Shown here: piece after piece, positions 23,301-32,102 of the stretch
How positions within the stretch are numbered: position 1 is the first letter of the stretch
How the letters are laid out: each line of letters opens with the position of its first letter
From: Phoronis ovalis
Taxonomy: Eukaryota > Phoronida > Phoronidae
Length of the DNA stretch: 32,102 bases
Assembly (NCBI GenBank): GCA_028565635.1
Contig: JAOXYB010025291.1
Span: forward strand, 1 to 32,102
Reading direction: 5' to 3'
The notes under the pieces: generated by a model
Told to the model about the DNA's origin: nothing
Databases searched by the model: none
Seen by the model: only the letters and a program-made list of their open reading frames with translations
Program-made: the position numbers and the translations under genes

Positions 23301-26300
23301 CACATAAAATACTAAAATACTAGGAGAAGAATTTATAGCATTGGGCCACGATGTTACTGTAGGTTTCCGAGTTATGCTTTTTTGTATATACAACATACAG
23401 GTTTGTGTTGCAGTAAATTGACGTCAGAAATATCTGTTATTACGAGACATTGAGGGGGGAAATGGGTAGGGACCACAGCTTAAAGGAAATAACATTGCCT
23501 TTTCACGAATCACAAATGATAAATTCCTGCAATCATGGGTCACGAAAATAATATAACCCTTTCCCACCTCAACAATAATTACTGTATATAAACAGGTTGT
23601 ACACTGTACTAATAGTCTATTGGACACTCCTAAGAAGATAATTATACTGCAAATTATTCAAAATGGTTAGAGACTACTCCAGGGATTTTCGTTAGAGAGC
23701 TACAAAGGGGGTAAGCAAGAGGGTTCAATTTCATTGCAAAGAAAAAATGATAATCTTAGTGCATAAACAAAAATTTATGTAACGCTATAACACGCAAATA
23801 AAACATAACGTTTATCACATTGCACGGACCAAAATAAAGTGCAATGATTCCCACAGCACGAAAATAAAATATCCCTTTCACACCTGTAGGAAAATAAGTT
23901 TGCCCCCGCTCTATCTACCTGAATAGTCTGATAACCCCTATCCCTCTAAATACATAAACTAGTGCTAATTGTGTGTATATATTTATGTATACGGAATTCA
24001 GGATTCTGTGTTTCCTCAGCAATTCCCTGACAGACTAAGCTGATGACGTCAGAAAAATGTGAGTAGCTGTCACAAACTAGTATTTAGTACCTTATCAGGT
24101 GTGAGCATAACTCGGAAACCTACTATAAAACACTCAGTGTTGTGATTTGAATAAAGTTTGTGAATATACAAAATATAATGTCTCACACAGGCTCATGCAG
24201 AGTGTGTCTGCTTTTTAAAAATCTATAATTTATGATAGCTGTTCCTTTAAGTATCAACACAACAGTTATAACTTAAAATTCTTGTTACATAGTTACACGT
24301 GCTAGGAATTGGTTGTTCTTTTGACAGGTTAAATGCAGATGAACAAATACAGATGGTTACTGCATTAGCTTTACAACTCATTCAGTGCGTCATTAAACTC
24401 CCACTTAAAGAAGAGTCAAGGCCAGAGGAGGACGAGGAGGAAGAGAAAGACAAAAGTAATCAAATCGATGACGATATTGTGGTTATCACTTCTTATGAAA
24501 CAGCTATGAGAACTGGGCATAACTTCTTATCAGTATTTCTCAAGAAGTAAGTCCTTTTAAGAAAAACAAAAGTTTATTAAAACATTATTAAAATCTATGA
24601 ATTGTTGTACTAAGCATGCTGGTACAAATACTACAGGCGGTATAGTTGCAATACAACTAGATAACCCCATCCCCGACTAAAATTAAGTTTTTATTAGCAT
24701 GTCAAACATCACACTGTTATAATCTTTATTAGTTTGTCACCATATTTTATTTAAATTTATAAAGTTATTTTTCTTGATGGTTATTTAATACAGAATATTG
24801 TATTCACAGTCCAGGATAATCTGTAGTAGCTCATCTTGATTGGGTATTTTGGACTTAGCAGTTTTGACCTTATTTTTTACCTACTAAATCACTCACATTT
24901 TAATTAAAGTATAAAAATTTAAACATGGTGTGGTTGTGGAGTTTACTAATTCAAAGCCTCTAACATGTGTTTCATTAATTTTTTTAGATGTGCAATGAAG
25001 GGAGAAGAAGATTACAGACCGCTGTTTGAAAATTTTGTGCAGGATCTTCTTGCCACTGTTAATAAACCCGAATGGCCAGCTGCAGAATTAATTCTCAGTT
25101 TACTAGGTCGATTGCTGGTATGTATTTCTTTATATGCTTATTGTCTGCATTGGGGTTGCTATACAGGGTTTGTATTGTAACTTTGACCATGTGTTGCTTA
25201 TTATTTATACCCTTTCAACTGTTAATTACTGGTTTGCAATGATATGGCTGTGTACTTTATGTTGTAAGATTTGCTAGTAATGATGTAACCCAAAGTACAA
25301 ACCTCTTTGTAATTACCTGCAATAACAATGAATTAAGCTGATATATAAAACATTTTCTTTATTCTCTAGGTAAAGCAGTTTAGCAATAAATCTGTGGAAA
25401 TGTCGATGAGGGTAGCATCATTAGACTATTTGGGAATTGTTGCTGCTCGTCTTAGAAAGGATGCAATAGAAAGTCATCTGAATCCTGATGTCATTGATGA
25501 GATTATTGAAAGGGTAACGGAAGATGATAAGGATTCTAATAATGGCAGAAAAACACCAGTAAGTTCTGTGCCACATACTTCTGATGTTAATTGCTGTACA
25601 TATATATATGTACAACTTCAGTTTTGTCATTATCAATGCCTAATATTTTTTCTCAACTGGTCATTTCAAACATATGATACACTGGTAGTTCGAGATATCT
25701 TATAAATATTTGCTATGTACTATTTTGCTGAGTTGTTTTTTATTTCTGTTGACAAGGTAAAAAGTCGGGAAAAAAACAGGTCAGCTCCTGGTAAAGAAGC
25801 ATGTGTAAGAAATAAGTGGAAAAGTTAGAATTTGTGTTTAATTATTTTGTTACGATACAGTTTTATTGACATTTCTTCCAGATCTTATAATTTTGAAATC
25901 TAATTTCTGATAAAAAATTATTTATCCATGTATATTTTCTTTTTTGACAGTCTGACACAGAAAGAGATAAAACGCAAGTACTACAGAAAGCTATGTTAGA
26001 TTATTTGGCTTACAGCTCGCAGAATGACCCAGCTATGGTTGTAAGTTATTATTTAGAAAACTTTAAAATGTACCAATGCGTTAGCACATTGATATTTGTT
26101 TACCACGAATCCTCTCATAAGGAAATTATTTCAAAAGAGTCTTTAATTTACTGGCATTTAGACCAAGTAGGCTAATGTTATGTTCTTCGGTGGTTACCTG
26201 TGTAATCTGTCGTTTGCAAGTGTAAAATAGATAATGTTGCCAGTCAAAGAGTAAATATAGATCAAAATGCAGGTCAATTCGATTTTATCCTGAATAACTC

Positions 26301-29300
26301 CAATTTGGCTGACTGGCTGCTCGAGGCACAAAGCTGTGTATACCCATATTGAAACTACAGATTAAGTTCGATATTGGCCTAGGTCATTTTCAATATGACT
26401 GGCTAGTGGCCATATTTATTCTCAAGATAATGTGTTTGTACCCATATGTTGAAAACTCTGATAGATAGACACACCAAAGTTAAGAATCTATGTTTGTGAT
26501 GATTGCACACCTGATGATCCAGATGTAAAACTTGACTGTTTTATGTAATTACCTTAAATGCCAAAGTCTGAATGTAATAAAAATATTACTGGTTTAAATT
26601 TCATGCAGCACATTTTCACTCTATTTGACCAGGTAATAAGATGAAATATACCTACTTAGAAGCTCCTAGTTTTATTTCCTTGTGCAAGAACTTACTATCT
26701 GTGGTGATTTTTATTTCCTAGCAGCAAAGGCTAACATATAGTCTCTTTTTTGGTAAATTTTTTTCGTCCTTCCAGTTTGCAAGAAGTTTTTATATTGCCC
26801 AGTGGTATCGCGACTCTACAGTCACTGCAGAAAAGATAGTCAAAGGTCAACACAGTACATCTAATCAAGAAAAGGATGATAACGATTCGGGAGACGAGAC
26901 AAAAGAATCAGAAGTAGAAAAGACAACAAGAATATTACAACAAGCTGAAAGAAGTAGGCATTTCTTAATGGATGAAGTGCCTACAAATCTTGGTATTTTT
27001 GCATCATATCGGTAAGTTTATTATTGCTCACTAATGTTGTGCTAATACAGTGCTGCAAACCTTCCTTCAAAAAGTGCTTGTTGGTTTAGTATTTAAAAGA
27101 CCAAATAGTCTGGAATGCACCAAAGATAATAAATTTTCATGAATTTTGCGTTTAGTACCATAACAGTGAAGTGAAAATTGTTTCAGTATAGATTTAATCT
27201 TTGAATTTACTCTTATTGTTTTGTCAATTTTGTCATTTCCAAATGAATTATGTTGATAATTGATATATTAAGTGCAGTGATTTGTCTTTCATTTATATTT
27301 GTGAATTTTCTTTGTTTTCAGTCCTTCATTGTGCAAGTTAGACTATGATAGTGCTTGCTTAGTGGCTAGATATTTAGCCTCTAACAGACCATTCTCGCAA
27401 AGTTTTGATATTTATTTAACTCAGGTAGGCAAAATATTTTGCAGATATTTGTCATTTTGACCATAACAGACCATCATATGTCATTCAGCATTATCTGGTT
27501 CCTGCAAAGTGCTCAATGCAGTTATAGTACTATGTTCACTCTGTGGCCCTTCAGTATTTCACCATTATCAAGCTGAAACAGTTGCTTAGGTCAGTTTGCC
27601 CAGGTTCATTAGAATTTGAGTAGTTCGTCTTTCAGATTGAAGCAACTTGCCATAATTTTTTTAGGACAACTGCAACTCTGTTGGATGACTGCGTGCACCA
27701 CCATGAGGTAATATTATAATGCCTAACGTTTTTATGACTGTTTAACTTAATGTCAATAGATACAATAAGATATATTTTGTTTCCAGATTTTAAAGGTGCT
27801 AAGTGAGACGGCTGTTGCTGTACGAACCAAGGCCATGAAATGTTTAACAGCAGTGGTTGAGGCTGATCCTTCAATTTTATCCAGAGTAAGTGACCTTCAC
27901 CTCTATGTTTATATTGTAACAATTCATCGTATTCGAATAATCTAAGAATTGTGCAAGTATTCATATTTTCCACATCCCAACACCTTCTTGTGTTACGAAT
28001 TTTTTTTTGGTAATACTCCTGCTTATGTAGCCAGTATAAATAAACTAAACATTACTGTATATGCAAGTATTAAATCAAATTCTTTATTTTTTATGAAGCA
28101 TATAATGATCATTTTCCTACACTTCCAGAAAGACATGCGATCAGGTGTCCATGGTCGTTTTCTAGATCATTCAACATCTGTACGTGAAGCAGCTGTAGAA
28201 TTGGTGGGTAAATTCATTTTAGTGCGACCAGAGCTAACTGAACAGTACTATGAAATGATGTCTGAAAGAATACTGGTTAGTAGATCACTATATACTGTTC
28301 TATCAAAGAAAGAGATTCTTAATGCTTTAATAGAATTTAAAGGATGTCATTTCTTTTGGTTTCAACCGTTGAGGAAGTAGAATGTTAGCTTTACTGATCA
28401 AACCAAAATTTTAATAATTTTTTTTGAGTAATCTATAATTATCAGTCAGCAACTTTGATACTGATGCTTTTGAAAGACAAGCCTTGCATAATATAGTTTT
28501 TAAGTATAGTCAATAAAGGGTGACTATCTGAAGAATAAAACAATGTAAGAAGAATCTATATGTTCCTATCTATCAATGCACAAAATGCTGTCATTTTTAC
28601 AGGATACTGGCATTAGTGTACGCAAGCGTGTGATTAAAATTTTTCGTGATATTTGCATAGAACAACCTGACTTCCCTAAAATTTCTGAAATGTGTGTCAA
28701 GATGATAAGACGAGTTAATGATGAAGAGGGTATAAAGGTACTAATTAAATTTGTTAAGATACTAATAGTTTGACTTTTAAAGTATGCAGTTAAAATATGA
28801 ACCCATGTTCATTTAAAAAAATTAAGCTGGAGCTTCTTGTTACAGTATTGCTGAGAAGTGGTGGTGAGTATCAGCATGATTTTAAAATAGTGAAACTGTT
28901 CTTTGGAGTGGAGCTTCTTGCAGAATAGCACCAGGTGCTTGTAACCCCCACAGCTTGGAGTGAATGGAAGCAAGAACTTACATAGACAAATTGAAAGATA
29001 TCAAATGACAATGGAAGTTTCCTTGTAGCATAATGTTGTCTTCTACAAATGTAACAGACTCATTTATATGCATTCTTTTACTTGCAGAAATTAGTGAATG
29101 ATGTGTTCCAAAACATGTGGTTTACAGCAGTTCGCGATAGGGATACCTACAAACTTCTCCAGAAAGTTATGAATATCACAGACGTTGTAGTAGCATGCAA
29201 GGAGCATGGCTTTGACTTCTTGGAACAGTTAATTGAAAATGTAAGTTTCATTGTTGCGGTTGAATTATTTTCTGCTTTCCTATTTCTTAACCCATGGAGT

Positions 29301-31867
29301 AATTTCTAAAAGCAGTTAATGTTACTGTCATAAACAGAATTCTGTGCAAGATGTAAAAACACAGTAAACAATACAACAAATAGGTTTAGATTAAGAGCTT
29401 CAACCCACTACTCTGGCAGGAGTATGGTTTCTTTTGGCATTAGTGTATGAGCCAATCAGTACTGAATTTCACTTGTGCAACTGAAGCACAAAAATTGCAT
29501 CACTGTTGCATTACTTTAAAGCATGTGATCTTTGCTTAAGTAATCTGCATGAGATTTTGAAAAAAAAACAACCTTTGTTATGACATGTGGTTTATACTTT
29601 AGCTTTGTTTTATATAGCTCTTCAAAAAAGAAAATGAAGCTCATGCTCAGCCAGTCTTACGTGCCTGTAGACAAATAGTTGACTGTCTGGTAGAAAATGT
29701 ACTGAGACTAGAAGAGAAGAGTGCTGAAAATATTGACAGAACAGGCAGTAGTCCAAGATTAGTCGCTTGTTTGGCAACACTAAGACTGTTTGCTAAAATG
29801 AAACCTGACTTACTTATACAACATGCCCAAACCATGCAACCATATCTTAATATCAAATGTGCTGTAAGTGTTTAATCAATATTTAGAAGTCCTTACTTGT
29901 AAAAAAATGTTTATCCAGGTTTTGTATTTATCAAAGTATTTGTCTGCCTGACACAATCGTGTCTGTTATTGCATATTAGAATGTTACGTACTGTTGTCTT
30001 TGATGAACTTAAGGTAGCGAATGTTGTTCAGCACAATTTATTCACCCGTTCTACTTTAAGTTAAATTTTAGCTATTTAAATGGAATGATAGACAAACAGA
30101 AGAGAGTGGTGCCCTCATTCATGGCATCCAAACCAGTGAAGCATATACCAAAGGTGGTGTCAATATGTTTCTTGTTACACAATAATTGATGGAAGTTTAT
30201 CCACTTTGTTTTTCAGTCACATACTGATAACATAGTTCTGCAACATGTAGCTAATATATTAGAATGGGTAGTTCCTCTTATGGAGCATCCAGGAGAGAAC
30301 TTTTTAGCACAGTTAGAAGAAGATATGATGAAACTTATTCTTAAACATGGAATGACGGTAAGATTATTGACATTCGATTGTCTTACTACTGCAACGTGTG
30401 ACATCTAGCAGGGATGGTACGACGTTTGTTTCTATTCACTTTACATACTCACAAATTTAAACGTGCAATTGAGTTACATCAATGGAAATAGGTCATAAAG
30501 AGAAAGCAGACTTATAAAATACAGTTTGTGTTGAACATTTTGGAATAAGAAAGGTAGGTATATAGCATCGATTTGTATAGACCTCTTGCAGACATTGTCC
30601 TTCATGCTTAAAATTCAAAACAGATGTTTACGATTACTGTTTCTTTTATAGGTGCTGCAAGCTTGTGTAAGCTGTTTAGGGGCTGTTGTAAATAAAGTGT
30701 CGCACAATTATAAACTAGTCAGAGATTGTTTTCAAAAATTCTTTGGTAAGTATTGCATTTGGTGTGTATTAGTTGACCTTCAGTTTATAATACATATAAA
30801 TAAATACAATACAAATAAATTAAAGCATATGTACTGTAACATGTCAAAATATTTCAGATTATACTTTATGAAGTGGTCTTCACTTAGTATTTCTTTAACT
30901 TGAGTTGTGTGTTTCTACTGATAAAGCAAAACGGTAGAAACATTTTACTTATACACAGATCTGCAGCAAATAGAACTGATTACAGCGTTCTCACTAGGCC
31001 ACAGCAACAGAACGGGTAATTTGTATGTTACTCCTAGAAATGTAGACCGGTGTTCCCATACAATGCATGCAGATTCTTGATAAAACAGATTGGTATATCA
31101 CTTACTTAGGAAGTACCTTTATGATCAACTATTACCATTGTATTTGTGTTATTCTGTTCACAGGTGTTCTGTGTAAAGTTATGACGGAACATAAGCAAGA
31201 TCCAAAAAATCCTGTGCTGCAAAGCCATAAACCAACACTTCTCAGGGCATTATTTACTGTTGGTTTGCTGTGTAAGCACTTTGACTTTGATGCCAAAGAA
31301 ATGGGCGAAACAAGAGTAAGTATCATCAAGTAATTTCTTGCAAATCTTGCACTAAGAGCATACTTGATAGCTGACAAACTGCACTTAATCAAGGAGATAC
31401 AGGAAATGAAAATCTTGGTAAACAATCTATTTGGCCATATTTACTTGTCCCTCACAAAGATGTCCACCATGATAATTTTGTACCGTCTTATTCATGCAGG
31501 TTAATTATGAGATACAAACTGAATGTCTACTTTTTCACATTGTAAAAATAAAAAAACATGTTCATGTTTTGTTCAATCATTTTCCTAGATCCACCTGTAC
31601 AAGTTCCTTTTGCAGGTGTGCCATTCAGTTTTTGAGTTGTAGTTAAAGTATGATTTTTTTCAATACTAGGTGAATATCTCAGATCGTGTGTTTGAAGTTC
31701 TGATGTATTTCCAAGAACACGAAGTTGAGGATGTCAAACACAAAGCTCTTACTGGAATAGGATTTTTATGCACAAGAAAATCGGAGTTGATGTTGGGTAC
31801 AAGGTTAAGGACATTGTATCACAGAATGCTTACAGATCCACACTGCTCAGTCAAGCTAAAGTGTCAG
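12996..31867 (+). CDS. NIPBL: NIPBL/Nipped-B cohesin loader, 5' part of gene
   Basis: With MAU2, NIPBL loads cohesin on chromatin and stimulates its ATPase in the nucleus. Thirty-two coding exons joined by GT-AG introns give 1573 codons without a stop, and every junction phase agrees. The start MNGEIPSVPITTLAGITSL closely matches vertebrate NIPBL and has a good AAAATGA context. From residue about 520 the collinear match to vertebrate NIPBL is strong: SPNMPKQVYIEDVI, YRPLFENFVQDLL, RVASLDYLG, QSFDIYLTQ, DTGISVRKRVIKI and RRVNDEEGIK. The gene is cut by the window edge; exons for the residues following the last glutamine are missing. The disordered region between the N-terminus and the HEAT region is far shorter than in vertebrates (see separate entries for exon positions). 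Confidence 0.95.
16790..16945. repeat. Fold-back sequence in NIPBL intron 9
   Basis: TCAAAATGGCACT (16805-16817) is the exact reverse complement of AGTGCCATTTTGA (16886-16898). Next to it, TTGATAA pairs with TTATCAA after a short bulge, and AAAACATTTT (about 16833) pairs with AAAATGTTTT (about 16932). It may be a decayed MITE or a hairpin-forming insertion. Confidence 0.5.
18601..18645. other. Perfect 17-bp hairpin in NIPBL intron 13
   Basis: GATTTCTTCTGACCTGT (18601-18617) and its exact reverse complement (18629-18645) are separated by an 11-base loop. Pairing does not extend outward, so it is shorter than a usual animal pre-microRNA. It lies in intron 13, about 70 bases after the exon 13 donor. 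Confidence 0.65.
20566..22862. mobile_element. Tandem-repeat array bracketed by short inverted repeats (NIPBL intron 17)
   Basis: Most of the 2.6-kb intron 17 (20479-23044) is a tandem array. A word like CTTCAGTTTTTATCCGATCAG recurs near 20650, 20970, 21080, 21410, 21550, 21885 and 22205, so spacing is about 320-335 bp with shorter 108-142 bp units between. A second block (AAGGTGGTTCTAGGAAGGCCAT) recurs five times (about 20825, 21268, 21737, 22061, 22368). The region is bracketed by ATGCCCATCC (20566-20575) and GGATGGGCAT (22853-22862). If the ends are TGCCC/GGGCA, both flanks read TTA, a possible 3-bp target duplication. A non-autonomous DNA element with internal tandem repeats is the favoured reading; the array itself is certain, the boundaries are not. 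Confidence 0.55.
22400..22715. repeat. Short-period CCTAAAAATGGGTC repeat ending in a C/G run
   Basis: At least six variants of CCTAAAAATGGGTC occur between about 22430 and 22690, and the stretch ends in a run of five Cs followed by about ten Gs and TAACGC. It differs from the array before it and seems to be a separate element inserted into or fused to it. The CCC..GGGGGG..TA end recalls 1490-1510 and 10815-10840. Confidence 0.6.
23362..24120. mobile_element. Non-autonomous DNA transposon (MITE-like) in NIPBL intron 18
   Basis: GGTTTCCGAGTTATGCT (23362-23378) is the exact reverse complement of the sequence at 24104-24120. Both flanks read TA, giving a 19-base symmetrical pair and the TA duplication typical of Tc1/mariner-type insertions. 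The element is about 760 bp with no open frame that could be a transposase. A full CRE palindrome TGACGTCA sits near each end (23419-23426 and 24044-24051). Superfamily assignment is an inference from the TA alone. Confidence 0.7.
26215..26460. repeat. Diverged relative of the intron 17 array (NIPBL intron 22)
   Basis: Two stretches, near 26290-26315 (AACTCCAATTTGGCTGACTGGCTGC) and 26380-26420 (TTTTCAATATGACTGGCTAGTGGCCATATTTATTCTCAAGA), resemble the array word ACTTCCAATATGGCCGACTGGTGGCCAT..TTGTTC. This indicates an interspersed family with at least two insertions in the gene. Confidence 0.55.
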
Positions 31868-32102
31868 GTAAAGATTGATAAATGTTATTTGAGTAAAAAA
31901 ATAACTGCTTGTAAATTATAATTGCTTATCGAACCAAATTTAAAGCAAGTCTTTAATCTTTCCAGTCAATCACATAACTGTTGCAAATCTGGCGAAACAT
32001 GGGAAAGTTCAATTAGGTCTTATGATAGACTGGACTCAGTCTGAATAATGAAGTTTGTATCATTGAATATTTTTTTTACTCAAATTGTCTAAAGTGATGA
32101 TA
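31868..32102 (+). other. NIPBL: Start of NIPBL intron 33, gene continues beyond window
   Basis: After the donor CAG|GTAAAG no exon continues the protein. The expected next residues (VLKNLQ-like in vertebrates) are not encoded in any frame here. An acceptor-like CTTTCCAG at about 31965 is followed by a phase-0 frame that stops within four codons. Confidence 0.7.

Larger units (their letters stand above)
19426..31867 (+). other. NIPBL: NIPBL HEAT-repeat hook region (exons 15-33)
   Basis: Exons: 19426-19515, 19782-20010, 20327-20478, 23045-23226, 24328-24546, 24988-25117, 25370-25558, 25951-26040, 26776-27011, 27322-27424, 27787-27885, 28129-28275, 28603-28737, 29088-29240, 29618-29863, 30217-30357, 30652-30745, 31164-31315, 31670-31867. 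These encode residues about 579-1573. Helical HEAT-type segments recognised include AVRTKAMKCLTAVVEADPSI, TSVREAAVELVGKF and ISVRKRVIKIFRDI. This part binds and bends cohesin. Exon 23 carries an acidic, poorly conserved insert (about residues 1027-1052), like the variable loop in vertebrates. Confidence 0.93.

Noticed and set aside
25757-25779. Possible microexon in NIPBL intron 21 (GACAAG then 23 bases then GTCAGC)
   Set aside because: At 23 bases it would shift the frame between exons 21 and 22, which join correctly without it.
27632-27973. Open frame of 113 codons on the minus strand
   Set aside because: It is antisense to NIPBL exon 25 and flanking introns and has no protein-like conservation.
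31958-31980. Acceptor-like CTTTCCAG near the right edge, considered as the next NIPBL exon
   Set aside because: The required phase-0 frame stops after three codons and does not match the expected continuation of the protein.

Overview
This window looks like nuclear genomic DNA of an invertebrate animal. It is AT-rich, its two genes are split into many small exons with canonical GT-AG introns, there are no operons, and both genes have clear vertebrate homologues. The repeat types (tandem arrays in a DNA-transposon-like element, a small TIR element, T-rich elements ending in long G runs) would suit a lophotrochozoan such as a bivalve. That placement is an inference with low confidence. All coordinates come from reading the sequence by hand. 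No alignment or database search was run.

Two genes are arranged head to head. On the minus strand (11253 down to 2023) lies a complete sterol carrier protein X gene (SCPx/SCP2), with 16 coding exons whose phases all agree and which total 664 codons plus stop. Its protein is a peroxisomal 3-ketoacyl-CoA thiolase followed by two tandem SCP2 lipid-transfer domains and a terminal AKL peroxisomal targeting signal. The vertebrate protein has one SCP2 domain. The two copies here are about 91% identical in protein, and the seam lies inside one exon. On the plus strand (non-coding first exon ending at 11688, ATG at 12996) lies the 5' part of the cohesin loader gene NIPBL/Nipped-B. Thirty-two coding exons encode 1573 in-frame codons up to 31867, and the gene runs off the right edge before the C-terminal part of the HEAT region. 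The two start codons are about 1.7 kb apart and the first exons only about 0.3-0.4 kb apart, so a shared divergent promoter is likely. It contains an E2F-like site.

Layout: 1-1640, intergenic DNA with degenerate repeats and a duplicated copy of the SCPx 3' end; 1660-11253, SCPx; 11254-11690, the shared promoter; 11590-32102, NIPBL. NIPBL introns carry most of the mobile DNA. Intron 17 (20479-23044) holds a ~320-bp-unit tandem array bracketed by short inverted repeats. Intron 18 holds a ~760-bp TIR element. Intron 22 holds a decayed relative of the array, and introns 9 and 13 hold small fold-back structures.

The two genes have unrelated jobs: peroxisomal branched-chain and sterol side-chain beta-oxidation with lipid transfer, and loading of cohesin on chromatin. 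Only their position suggests a link. The strongest novelty candidate is the thiolase-SCP2-SCP2 architecture. No new multi-gene system is visible.
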